The notes under the pieces were generated by a model that saw only the letters and a list, made by a program, of their open reading frames with translations, was not told the DNA's origin and made no database searches. DNA of 64,000 nt from Sporosarcina sp. P34 (lineage in GTDB: Bacteria > Bacillota > Bacilli > Bacillales_A > Planococcaceae): NCBI RefSeq assembly GCF_002743375.1, contig NZ_PDZC01000001.1, positions 62,001-126,000 of the forward strand, read 5' to 3'. Positions 10,359-17,825 of this stretch are shown piece after piece (the stretch's first letter is position 1; each line of letters opens with the position of its first letter). Both the position numbers and the translations under genes were made by a program.

Positions 10359-10637
10359 ATGGCAGGTTATCAATATCCACTACGTGCGGATTGGTCAACA
10401 GAAGAAATCGTGAAGGTGATTGATTTTTTCACAAAAGTAGAGCAAGCCTATGAATCGACTATCGAACGAGACGAATTCATGAGATATTATCGGGCTTTCA
10501 AAAGTGTGGTTCCATCCATGGCTGAAGAAAAAACGCTATGCAAGGAATTTGAGGAAAGCAGTGACTATGTTGCATTTCGCGTAGTGAAAGCGGCAAAAGA
10601 GAGCCAACCAGGCGAACTGCTAAAGATGAAAAAATAA
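10359..10637 (+). CDS. yktA: UPF0223 family protein YktA
   Basis: 92-residue cytoplasmic helical protein of unknown function, matching the UPF0223 family (YQYPL..DWSTEEI near the start, SMAEEKTLCKEFE and YVAFRVVKAAKE later). SD GGAGAGAAG precedes the ATG. It is probably co-transcribed with the nitronate monooxygenase gene, and is followed immediately by a dispersed repeat that supplies a terminator. In B. subtilis it is also next to yktB. Confidence 0.9.
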   Translation: MAGYQYPLRADWSTEEIVKVIDFFTKVEQAYESTIERDEFMRYYRAFKSVVPSMAEEKTLCKEFEESSDYVAFRVVKAAKESQPGELLKMKK

Positions 10638-10647
10638 TCAATGCAAA

Positions 10648-10793
10648 GGCTGGGACAAAACCTCAAAAGGTATGAAGGAGAAGACACCTTCATACCTTTT
10701 TTCATTCACTGAAACCTATTTATAAAGTTTAATTCGTTAGTAATCAAGAGTGTAGCGTAGGGGAACGGACTGTTTTTTAAGTTATGTCCAGCC
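10648..10793. repeat. GGCTGGGACA-ended dispersed repeat, short copy without core
   Basis: 146-bp element with terminal inverted repeats: GGCTGGGACA at 10648-10657 and TGTCCAGCC (one C lost) at 10785-10793. It carries a perfect 14-bp hairpin at 10665-10700. A second copy at 39395-39653 is nearly identical outside but contains an extra 112-bp GC-rich core; here the core is missing at the junction near 10752. It encodes no protein. The inverted ends and dispersed placement downstream of genes resemble a miniature inverted-repeat element. Confidence 0.85.
10665..10702 (+). terminator. Terminator supplied by the dispersed repeat, after yktA
   Basis: AAAAGGTATGAAGG (10665-10678) pairs perfectly with CCTTCATACCTTTT (10687-10700) over 14 bp, followed by further T residues. 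It is 28 bases after the yktA stop codon. The adenines before the left arm would also let it work on the other strand. Confidence 0.8.
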
Positions 10794-10908
10794 TCTTATT
10801 TGTTTCCACTCCTAAATAGGACCCTTATTAAAGCGCTACGTTGATCAAATATGGAAGCGTTTTACTAGTACGTCAATACATGGTGTATTCCAATATTCAA
10901 TTTTTATT

Positions 10909-11544
10909 TCAATCTAAAGAATGAATAACTACGTCATAAACAGGCAATAACTTCGTGAACGTATCCTCTGCATACGCATAAAATTGCTCTTCACTCATTT
11001 TGGATGCTTCATCTCTTGAAAGGTGACGACCGACTAAAAACTCTGCTTTTTTCACCGTATGTAGACGATCCAGTAATTTTTCGAGACCTTCTACACCAAT
11101 TTCATTAATGTGCTCGGCTTCAGGCTTCATATGGTCTCCGGAAACTATAAAATCTTTTGGTAAGGAAGTCAGTACTTCCATATTTTTTTCTAAACGTTTA
11201 GCAATCCCTTTTTTATCGGGATTTTCATAAATAATTGCCAGTATGATGAATAAATGAGTGCTCCACAAGCCAATCTGAAAGTGAGGTAACGCTTTATAAC
11301 CTCTCTTAGCAGGAGCAAATGCTACCCAGCTATCCCGTGGCGGATTGACAGTTCGCCTCGCGTGTTTTGCAACATGTGGAAAAAACTCACCCGTACCGTG
11401 TGCGGAAAGGCGGTGTGCAAAATGATTACCTAATTCTATGAATTTTGGTTGTACTTTTTCCTGTAAAGCTTTCATGCGATGATCCAAGCCATCAACGGTA
11501 AAAACGTCAAAATCATTTGATGACCAATAAGACTGTAACAACAA
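10909..11544 (-). CDS. yktB: UPF0637 family protein YktB
   Basis: 211-residue cytoplasmic protein of the DUF1054/UPF0637 family; function unknown. Characteristic stretches are DFDVFTVDGLDHRMKALQ, the region HVAKHARRTVNPP, and HFQIGLWSTHLFIILAIIYENPDK. It lies in the same order (yktA, yktB, ykzI, yktC) as in B. subtilis but is transcribed against its neighbours. The SD GGAGGAGATTTTG-type sequence precedes the ATG. Confidence 0.9.
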   Translation of the reverse strand: MLLQSYWSSNDFDVFTVDGLDHRMKALQEKVQPKFIELGNHFAHRLSAHGTGEFFPHVAKHARRTVNPPRDSWVAFAPAKRGYKALPHFQIGLWSTHLFIILAIIYENPDKKGIAKRLEKNMEVLTSLPKDFIVSGDHMKPEAEHINEIGVEGLEKLLDRLHTVKKAEFLVGRHLSRDEASKMSEEQFYAYAEDTFTKLLPVYDVVIHSLD

Positions 11545-11699
11545 AATCTCCTCCAGTTTGTAATGATTACGTTTATCTTATCAGTAATTGGGGAATAATT
11601 TAAAATAACAAGGCTTCTAACCACTAAAAGTCAGAATTTTTGCATATCTTACTATTAAGACGGTTGAAGTCAAATATTAACTTAAAAGGGGTGCTACTT

Positions 11700-11900
11700 A
11701 TGAAACAGGTCGTTCATTTTATCCGAAAAGAAGATGTTGAGAGAGAATATGTGAGAACTTTACAATTGGAATTGGATTATGAATTAGCTACTCTATACGA
11801 CGCACTGCAAGACCAAGACACAGTTCAAGTAGATAAAAGCAAACTACGATTGACGGAAATTCACAATGAAATGGAGACACTTAATGTTTTCTCGGTGTAA
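11700..11900 (+). CDS. ykzI: Small conserved protein, YkzI-like
   Basis: 66-residue, charged, probably helical protein starting MKQVVHFIRKEDVEREYVRT. Position between yktB and yktC and the start motif with RKED.EREY match B. subtilis YkzI, whose function is unknown. I chose ATG 11700 because AAAAGGGGTG lies at the right distance; a longer in-frame start at 11640 has no SD. It stands alone, closed by a terminator. Confidence 0.7.
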   Translation: MKQVVHFIRKEDVEREYVRTLQLELDYELATLYDALQDQDTVQVDKSKLRLTEIHNEMETLNVFSV

Positions 11901-11912
11901 GCATGGTTTAAT

Positions 11913-11968
11913 AAAAGACATCCCCATTCACTTCAGAAATTGAAGGAAATGTGACGGGGTGTCTTTTT
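11913..11968 (+). terminator. Terminator after ykzI
   Basis: AAAAGACATCCCC (11913-11925) pairs perfectly with GGGGTGTCTTTTT (11956-11968); an inner CTTC/GAAG pairing shortens the loop. Confidence 0.85.
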
Positions 11969-12053
11969 ACTTAACATCCTATCGCTGTTATCTCTTTTGT
12001 TCCGTTGCCTCTGTGTTATACTAGCGATAGTCGGAATGGGAAGAGGTGGCAGA

Positions 12054-12845
12054 ATGAATCTTAATGCGATAGATCGATATGCGAAATCGTTAATCAAAGA
12101 GGCTGGCCACAAAATACGAGTGTCTTTTTTTAGTACAATTGACATCGATTCAAAGGCTGATGCTAATGATTTAGTTACCAATATCGATAAAGAAGTGGAA
12201 AGTTTTTTTGTTGAACGGGTAAAACAAGACTTTCCGGAGCATAAAATGGTTTCGGAAGAGGGATTTGGAGATAAGATATCTTCGCTTGACGGAATAATTT
12301 GGTTCCTTGATCCAATTGACGGAACGATGAATTTTATCCATCAGAGAAGAAACTTTGCGATTTCTTTGGGGATTTATGTAGACGGCGTGGGGATGCTGGG
12401 CTACATATATGATGTAATGCGGGATGAGTTATACCATGCAGCGAAAGGTGAAGGTGCTTATTTCAATGATGAGCGTCTCCCACAGCTGGAAATCACACCA
12501 CTAGAAGAAGCGATTATCGGCATCAATGCTAGCTGGGTTGCGCCAAATCACCGTGTGGAAAATGAGAAAATTATTGAGCTCGTCACACGTTGCCGTGGAA
12601 CACGATCATATGGTTCGGCTGCGATTGAGCTAGCATATGTTTCGTCGGGAAGAATCGACGCATATATTTCTATGCGACTGGCACCTTGGGACATAGCTGG
12701 GGGAATCGTCATTGCGCAAGAAGTAGGAGCTGTAGCAACGAACTTAGAAGGTGTGACACCACATCTACTCGGATCTGACACATTTATTGTCACACGTCCG
12801 GGATTACATGAAGAGATTTTATCGAAATATATCCGACTAAAATAA
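12054..12845 (+). CDS. yktC: Inositol monophosphatase family protein (YktC)
   Basis: 263-residue Mg-dependent phosphatase of the IMPase/FIG superfamily. Metal-binding motifs: SEEG (VSEEGFGDK), the DPIDGT motif in WFLDPIDGTMNFIH, and the C-terminal APWDIAGG. Family members hydrolyse inositol 1-phosphate or related phosphates such as NADP; B. subtilis YktC has inositol monophosphatase activity. Start at ATG 12054, preceded by GAGGTG; a longer TTG start at 11997 is less likely. Confidence 0.9.
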   Translation: MNLNAIDRYAKSLIKEAGHKIRVSFFSTIDIDSKADANDLVTNIDKEVESFFVERVKQDFPEHKMVSEEGFGDKISSLDGIIWFLDPIDGTMNFIHQRRNFAISLGIYVDGVGMLGYIYDVMRDELYHAAKGEGAYFNDERLPQLEITPLEEAIIGINASWVAPNHRVENEKIIELVTRCRGTRSYGSAAIELAYVSSGRIDAYISMRLAPWDIAGGIVIAQEVGAVATNLEGVTPHLLGSDTFIVTRPGLHEEILSKYIRLK

Positions 12846-12846
12846 A

Positions 12847-12893
12847 AAAGGGGCTGTTTGTTAAACCTAAATGGTTTAATATACAGTCCCTTT
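12847..12893. terminator. Bidirectional terminator between yktC and ylaF
   Basis: AAGGGGCTGT (12848-12857) with ACAGTCCCTT (12883-12892) and an inner TTAAACC/GGTTTAA pairing; A-rich on the left and T-rich on the right, so usable by the convergent yktC and ylaF genes. Confidence 0.75.
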
Positions 12894-12900
12894 GAGTGAT

Positions 12901-13086
12901 TTATAGCGTGCCTTCTCTACGCATACGTGCTTTCGTTTTAAATCCGTAACCCATGATTAAAATTAGAGCGACAATGGCAAGGACGACTACGAATAGACTA
13001 CGCATACCTACTCCAATACCAATTGCGGACATGGAAAGTACGGCACCGAGTGAATAAATTACGAAAATCCACTTAATGTCTTTCAA
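12901..13086 (-). CDS. ylaF: YlaF family small membrane protein (DUF5325)
   Basis: 61-residue protein with two predicted membrane helices (about residues 5-22 and 28-47) and a basic tail (KTKARMRREG). It matches YlaF in length, topology and position upstream of typA (ylaG). Function unknown. The minus-strand SD (GGAGGGATTTTTTTG) precedes the start. Confidence 0.8.
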   Translation of the reverse strand: MKDIKWIFVIYSLGAVLSMSAIGIGVGMRSLFVVVLAIVALILIMGYGFKTKARMRREGTL

Positions 13087-13134
13087 AAAAATCCCTCCAT
13101 ATAATTTAAAATATTATTTAATTAGACTATCTTG

Positions 13135-13143
13135 TGCTATAAT
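13135..13143 (+). promoter_or_regulatory. Extended -10 promoter of typA
   Basis: TGCTATAAT at 13135-13143 is a perfect extended -10 element; the -35 region about 17 bases upstream is weak. The typA ATG follows 43 bases later. Confidence 0.55.
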
Positions 13144-13186
13144 AACACAGTTGAACATCTGAAATAAAGATAAACGGAGTGAAAAA

Positions 13187-15028
13187 ATGACAAACGAACG
13201 TACTGATCTTAGAAATATTGCAATTATCGCCCACGTTGACCATGGTAAAACGACATTGGTCGACCAATTACTTAAACAATCCGGTATTTTCCGGTCGAAT
13301 GAACATGTAGATGACCGCGCAATGGACTCAAACGAACTAGAGCGTGAACGAGGAATTACGATCCTAGCTAAAAACACTGCTATTGAATATAATGACACAA
13401 AAATCAACATCTTAGATACACCAGGACACGCTGACTTTGGTGGCGAAGTAGAAAGAATCTTGCGTATGGTAGACGGCGTAATTTTAGTTGTTGATGCATT
13501 CGAAGGCTGTATGCCACAAACTCGCTTCGTACTGAAAAAAGCTTTGGAAACAAATTTGAAGCCAATTGTCGTTGTAAATAAAATCGACCGTGATTTCGCA
13601 AGACCAGAGGAAGTAGTAGACGAAGTACTTGAGTTATTTATCGAGCTTGATGCGAATGATGAACAATTGGAATTCCCGGTTGTTTATGCTTCAGGATTTA
13701 ACGGTACTGCGAGTCTTTCCCCAGATCCTGCAACTCAAGAAGACACATTACGTGTTCTTTATGAATCCATTCTGGAAAACATTCCATCACCAATCGACAA
13801 TCGTAACGAACCACTTCAGTTCCAAGTATCACTACTGGACTACAATGATTACGTTGGTCGTATCGGAATCGGACGTATTTTCCGTGGAACGATGAAAGTA
13901 GGAGAACAAGTCGCAGTTCTTAAGCGGGATGGATCTGTGAAAACTTTACGGGTAACAAAACTATACGGTTTCCTAGGCTTAAAAAGAGTCGAAGTAGAAG
14001 AAGCATATGCAGGTGACCTTGTAGCTGTTTCAGGAATGGGTGACATTGATGTCGGTGAGACGGTTTGTCCAACCGATCATCAAGAAGCGCTTCCTGAACT
14101 CCACATCGATGAGCCAACGCTACAAATGCGTTTCTTAGTTAATAACAGTCCGTTCGCTGGACGTGAAGGGAAATGGGTCACTTCACGAAAAATTCAAGAG
14201 CGTTTAGATCAACAGCTTGAGACGGATGTTTCATTACGAGTAGAACAAACAGATTCACCAGACGAATGGATCGTATCTGGACGGGGAGAACTTCACTTGT
14301 CTATTCTTATCGAGAATATGCGTCGTGAAGGTTTCGAACTTCAAGTTTCTAAGCCCCAAGTAATCATTCGCGAAATCGACGGTAAGCGTAGCGAGCCTTT
14401 TGAACGCGTTCAAATTGATGTACCGGAAGAACATACTGGATCAATCATCGAATCTATTGGTGAACGTAAAGGTGAAATGTTGGATATGATCAATAATGGT
14501 AACGGCCAAGTGCGTTTAATTTTCTTGGTACCCGCTCGCGGATTGATCGGTTATACAACAGACTTCCTTACATTGACTCGTGGATACGGAATCTTAAACC
14601 ATACATTTGACAGCTATAAACCCGTTACTACTGGTAAAATCGGTGGCAGACGTCACGGAGTTCTTGTGTCTATGGAGAATGGGACAGTAACCGGTTATAG
14701 TGTGATGCAACTTGAAGACCGTGGAACTATGTTTGTAGAGTCAGGTGCAGAAATCTATGCTGGTCAGGTAGTAGGAGAGAGTAACCGTGATAGCGATTTG
14801 ACGATTAACTTAACGAAAATCAAACATGCTACTAACGTACGTTCAGCTTCGAAAGACCAAACTGTTACAACGAAAAAGCCACGTCTTATGTCGCTTGAAG
14901 AAGCACTGCAATATATTGCTGATGACGAGTACTGTGAAGTTACACCAGAATCGATTCGTATACGTAAAAAAGTGTTAGACAAAAATGAACGCGAACGTAT
15001 AAATAAAAAGAAGAAACTTGGCGAATAA
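13187..15028 (+). CDS. typA: Ribosome-associated GTPase TypA/BipA
   Basis: 613-residue translational GTPase related to EF-G, involved in ribosome assembly and stress or low-temperature growth. Motifs: P-loop AHVDHGKTT (about 15-23), switch region RERGITILAKNTA, DTPGHADFGGEVER, NKIDR (about 128-132), then EF-G-like domains III and V and the BipA-specific C-terminal domain (GYTTDFLTLTRGYG). Full length. SD ACGGAGTG before the ATG. It is followed by ylaH 24 bases downstream. Confidence 0.97.
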   Translation: MTNERTDLRNIAIIAHVDHGKTTLVDQLLKQSGIFRSNEHVDDRAMDSNELERERGITILAKNTAIEYNDTKINILDTPGHADFGGEVERILRMVDGVILVVDAFEGCMPQTRFVLKKALETNLKPIVVVNKIDRDFARPEEVVDEVLELFIELDANDEQLEFPVVYASGFNGTASLSPDPATQEDTLRVLYESILENIPSPIDNRNEPLQFQVSLLDYNDYVGRIGIGRIFRGTMKVGEQVAVLKRDGSVKTLRVTKLYGFLGLKRVEVEEAYAGDLVAVSGMGDIDVGETVCPTDHQEALPELHIDEPTLQMRFLVNNSPFAGREGKWVTSRKIQERLDQQLETDVSLRVEQTDSPDEWIVSGRGELHLSILIENMRREGFELQVSKPQVIIREIDGKRSEPFERVQIDVPEEHTGSIIESIGERKGEMLDMINNGNGQVRLIFLVPARGLIGYTTDFLTLTRGYGILNHTFDSYKPVTTGKIGGRRHGVLVSMENGTVTGYSVMQLEDRGTMFVESGAEIYAGQVVGESNRDSDLTINLTKIKHATNVRSASKDQTVTTKKPRLMSLEEALQYIADDEYCEVTPESIRIRKKVLDKNERERINKKKKLGE

Positions 15029-15052
15029 TAAAGATAGAAGGGAATGTATGGA

Positions 15053-15388
15053 ATGAGAGTAGAAGATTCAGAAATGGTCTACAATCGGTTATCGGGAACC
15101 GCTCGCATTATTTATGAATATGCGCCAAATTTCACGACAGCCGGCTATATTCTGTTTGCGCTCGTTTTCATCATGTCTGCTATTGTGTATAAGCTTGGAT
15201 TTGCAAGGAAGATTAGCTTTGGTCGAAACGTTATCATTTATACGTTTCTATTTATTGGGTGTATCATACTAACATTCTTAGCTTTCTTTCTTCCAATTGT
15301 AGAAGGACTGTTTGTGGCTGCTGCTATCCTTATTATCTATCGTGTTCGAAGAATGAATGAACACAAAAAAGACTCCGTTACTCAGTAA
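15053..15388 (+). CDS. ylaH: YlaH-like membrane protein
   Basis: 111-residue protein with three predicted membrane segments (roughly residues 28-45, 57-75 and 77-97) and a charged C-terminal tail. Length, topology and location directly after typA match YlaH. I prefer ATG 15053, because AAGGG lies at suitable distance; ATG 15044 is in frame but too close to it. The stop codon lies inside the terminator stem. Function unknown. Confidence 0.75.
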   Translation: MRVEDSEMVYNRLSGTARIIYEYAPNFTTAGYILFALVFIMSAIVYKLGFARKISFGRNVIIYTFLFIGCIILTFLAFFLPIVEGLFVAAAILIIYRVRRMNEHKKDSVTQ

Positions 15389-15401
15389 CGGAGTCTTTTT
15401 T
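15365..15401. terminator. Bidirectional terminator overlapping the ylaH stop codon
   Basis: GACTCCGTTAC (15371-15381) and GTAACGGAGTC (15385-15395) form a perfect 11-bp stem with a 3-base loop, flanked by A6 on the left and T6 on the right. The ylaH TAA is part of the right arm. It also ends ylaI transcription from the other side. Confidence 0.92.
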
Positions 15402-15407
15402 GTTCGA

Positions 15408-15611
15408 TTAAAAATCTTTTTCAGTCGGATCCGAGCTACGATGGAAAACAAAGTTGCCAGTTGCAATACGCTTCTCTGTTAAATTACTGATCCGCTCTCT
15501 ACACGTAGGGCACATATACGTATGAATAGGCCGGTTTCGTAATTTCTTGGCAAGCGGATTATCATCCTCTAATTGATCGTTTTGGTCACATATGACACAT
15601 TTAACGCGCAT
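15408..15611 (-). CDS. ylaI: YlaI family zinc-ribbon-like protein (DUF2197)
   Basis: 67-residue protein with two CxxC pairs (CVIC at residues 5-8, CPTC near 35-38), which suggests a small zinc ribbon. It matches the DUF2197/YlaI family. Start at 15611 with AAAGGAG upstream; a much longer upstream frame overlaps the next gene and is not used. Function unknown. Confidence 0.88.
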   Translation of the reverse strand: MRVKCVICDQNDQLEDDNPLAKKLRNRPIHTYMCPTCRERISNLTEKRIATGNFVFHRSSDPTEKDF

Positions 15612-15624
15612 TGGAATTTCTCCT

Positions 15625-16122
15625 TTAATCCACTTGGATAGCTTGGACATAACGAATCGGTGAATCTTGATTCGATCCGTCTTTAAACAGTACATGTACA
15701 GGACCGTCTTCTCGAAGAGGTTTGCCATTATGACTGAATTTGAAAATGACGTTGTTTGCTTCCTCAAGTGGATACGTGTATTTTTCGTCTTTTGTAATGA
15801 GTGTAAATGTTGTTGCATTTGCAGATGGAACAGCATTGTGAATGAATGGTTTCAATACAATACCGAAGCTGCTTGACAACATTTTATCTTTTTCATATCT
15901 TTTTTCACTTTTTAAAGTAGGTGGGTATGTGGCACCTTCCATAATTTCTCTAGACCAGTGTTTACCCATTTTTTCTTTATACTCTTCCATTTCATCTTTT
16001 TCAATAAAATCCTCTGAGAAAAATTCATCCAGATCAATACGACGATCATCAAATATCCAAACAGTAGGATCTAATGTAATTGCATGTTTCACGTTTCCGG
16101 TAATTGGTATAATAAGTTCCAA
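15625..16122 (-). CDS. Conserved Bacillales protein of unknown function
   Basis: 165-residue soluble protein starting MELIIPITGNVKHAITLDPTVWIF. Conserved-looking parts are IFDDRRIDLDEFF, HWSREIMEGATYPPT and EDGPVHVLFKDGSN near the C-terminus. Similar proteins at this place in Planococcaceae are, as far as I recall, named peptidyl-prolyl isomerase without visible support; I see no isomerase motif. The GPVHVLF element faintly resembles the GPxRL strand of molybdopterin-binding oxidoreductase domains. It is likely co-transcribed with ylaI (13 bases apart). Confidence 0.7.
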   Translation of the reverse strand: MELIIPITGNVKHAITLDPTVWIFDDRRIDLDEFFSEDFIEKDEMEEYKEKMGKHWSREIMEGATYPPTLKSEKRYEKDKMLSSSFGIVLKPFIHNAVPSANATTFTLITKDEKYTYPLEEANNVIFKFSHNGKPLREDGPVHVLFKDGSNQDSPIRYVQAIQVD

Positions 16123-16298
16123 AATATATCCCCCTCAATCGATAGTCACTAGTTTTAGTATACCTTTTCATAGAAGAAGTGAAAAGGATTTCATTTCGGT
16201 TCGTTTTTTCATTGGGTAACGCTTGCATTTTGTAAGAGCAAAAGATACAATTTAGACATTAACACCTTGCGGGAATAATGAATAATGGGGGCGTCTCC

Positions 16299-16580
16299 AT
16301 GGAAATAGAAGTTCAAGATACGTACAAAGAACAGGCATTAAAACAACTGCAAATCGATGCAGAGAAAATTGCAAAGCTAATCAAAGTTCAAATGGATAAT
16401 TTAACGATGCCGCAATGTCCACTATATGAGGAAGTGCTTGATACGCAAATGTACGGATTATCCCGTGAGATTGATTTTGCTGTTAAGCTCGGACTAGTCG
16501 AACAAGATAAAGGCCGTGAAATAATCTCTGTTCTCGAAAAAGAGTTAAATATTTTACACGAACTGTATACAAATAAATAA
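16299..16580 (+). CDS. ylaN: YlaN family protein (UPF0358)
   Basis: 93-residue helical protein, nearly invariant in Bacillales in the stretch [20 protein letters not shown] followed by [15 protein letters not shown]. YlaN is required for normal growth of B. subtilis and S. aureus under some conditions and has been linked to iron homeostasis through the Fur repressor. The start at 16299 gives exactly the usual family length; an in-frame ATG at 16278 would add seven residues. It is closed by its own terminator, just ahead of ftsW. Confidence 0.93.
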   Translation: MEIEVQDTYKEQALKQLQIDAEKIAKLIKVQMDNLTMPQCPLYEEVLDTQMYGLSREIDFAVKLGLVEQDKGREIISVLEKELNILHELYTNK

Positions 16581-16587
16581 ATGGAAG

Positions 16588-16619
16588 ACTCAAACTACTC
16601 CAACAGTTTGAGTTTTTTA
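16588..16619 (+). terminator. Terminator after ylaN
   Basis: ACTCAAACT (16588-16596) and AGTTTGAGT (16605-16613) form a perfect 9-bp stem followed by T6. Confidence 0.85.
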
Positions 16620-16638
16620 TTTAAAACGATGAGGTACA

Positions 16639-17814
16639 ATGAAAATGAAGACTTATATGAATCGAATTTTACGCAATTTTGACTATCCATTATTTTTTGT
16701 CTATTTACTGCTCTCTTTATTTGGGCTGATTATGATTTACAGTGCAAGTATGGTGTGGGCCATGAATATTTATAACTTTGAACCATCCCATTTCTTTAGG
16801 AAACAAGTAACGAACTTAGCCATTGCGATTCCAGCGTTTCTGTTGGTGTCCATTATTCCTTACCGGCATTATAGAAATAAAAAGTTTTTGTATAGTACGC
16901 TAATCGTCATGTTTACTTTGTTGATTATTGTAAAGTTCATCGGATTTGGTGATGCTGTAGGGGCGAAGAGTTGGCTTTCATTACCGTTTGGAATAGGAAA
17001 CTTACAGCCAACAGAAGTAGCGAAAATTGCATTTATCGTATATTTCTCAGGTGTATTTGCAAATAAATATTATGCAGGTACATTGGATGAAATCAAAACT
17101 ACTATTTTCCCAACATTTTCTGTTTTAACAGCTTCTCTTTTATTGGTATTATTGGAACCGGATTTTGGAGCCACCATGATTTTATTCCTTGTTGCTATTT
17201 CTGTCATTATGGCCAGCGGAATGCAAGTGAAGAATTATCTAATCATCAGTCGTTTCTTCGCTTTGCTAGGCGTGTTAATCGGGATTGTTCTGTGGATTAA
17301 GTGGGATACGGTCATGACTGTCTCGCGTATGGGACGCTTTCTTGCGTTTACAGACCCCTTTGAATACATACAAGGTTCAGGCCTGCAAATTGTTAATGGA
17401 TACATTGCAATTGGTGCTGGAGGACTCAAAGGTGTAGGCCTCGGAAACAGTATTCAGAAACTTGGCTATTTACCTGAGCCGCATACTGATGTTATCATGG
17501 CAGTAATCTCTGAAGAAACTGGACTGCTTGGAACGACACTTGTTCTTGGAGGTCTCTTTTTCATCGTGATGAGAGCGTTTACGGTTGCACTGCGTACAAA
17601 AGACGCACATGCAAGAATGCTCGCAGCTGGTGTAGGTAGTTTGATTGCTATTCAAACACTAGTAAACTTGGGTGGATTGACAGGGTTAATTCCGTTAACA
17701 GGCGTTACATTGCCGTTTATAAGTTATGGCGGTACATCTGTTGTGTTCTTGTCGATTGCGCTAGGTATATTGATGAACGTTTCAATGTTTGTAAAGTATG
17801 AGAGAACAAAGTAG
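16639..17814 (+). CDS. ftsW: SEDS glycosyltransferase FtsW (cell division)
   Basis: 391-residue polytopic membrane protein of the SEDS family, the septal peptidoglycan polymerase that works with a class B PBP. About ten membrane helices. Family motifs: GAKSWLSLPFGIGNLQPTE with the conserved EPDFG loop, GGGLKG-type GAGGLKGVGLGNS, YLPEPHTDVIMAVISEE (catalytic Asp region) and PLTGVTLPFISYGGTS. Position between ylaN and pycA equals B. subtilis ftsW (ylaO). A second SEDS gene (58575-59663) lies in the dcw cluster and is therefore called spoVE. Confidence 0.93.
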   Translation: MKMKTYMNRILRNFDYPLFFVYLLLSLFGLIMIYSASMVWAMNIYNFEPSHFFRKQVTNLAIAIPAFLLVSIIPYRHYRNKKFLYSTLIVMFTLLIIVKFIGFGDAVGAKSWLSLPFGIGNLQPTEVAKIAFIVYFSGVFANKYYAGTLDEIKTTIFPTFSVLTASLLLVLLEPDFGATMILFLVAISVIMASGMQVKNYLIISRFFALLGVLIGIVLWIKWDTVMTVSRMGRFLAFTDPFEYIQGSGLQIVNGYIAIGAGGLKGVGLGNSIQKLGYLPEPHTDVIMAVISEETGLLGTTLVLGGLFFIVMRAFTVALRTKDAHARMLAAGVGSLIAIQTLVNLGGLTGLIPLTGVTLPFISYGGTSVVFLSIALGILMNVSMFVKYERTK

Positions 17815-17825
17815 AGGGGATTGAT

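Noticed and set aside
10648-10793. Insertion sequence
   Set aside because: The terminal inverted repeats are IS-like, but the element is too short to encode a transposase and no target duplication is evident, so it is listed as a dispersed repeat.
15612-15836. N-terminal extension of ylaI across the neighbouring gene
   Set aside because: The frame runs antiparallel to nothing conserved and overlaps the upstream gene in another frame; the ATG at 15611 has AAAGGAG and matches the family start.
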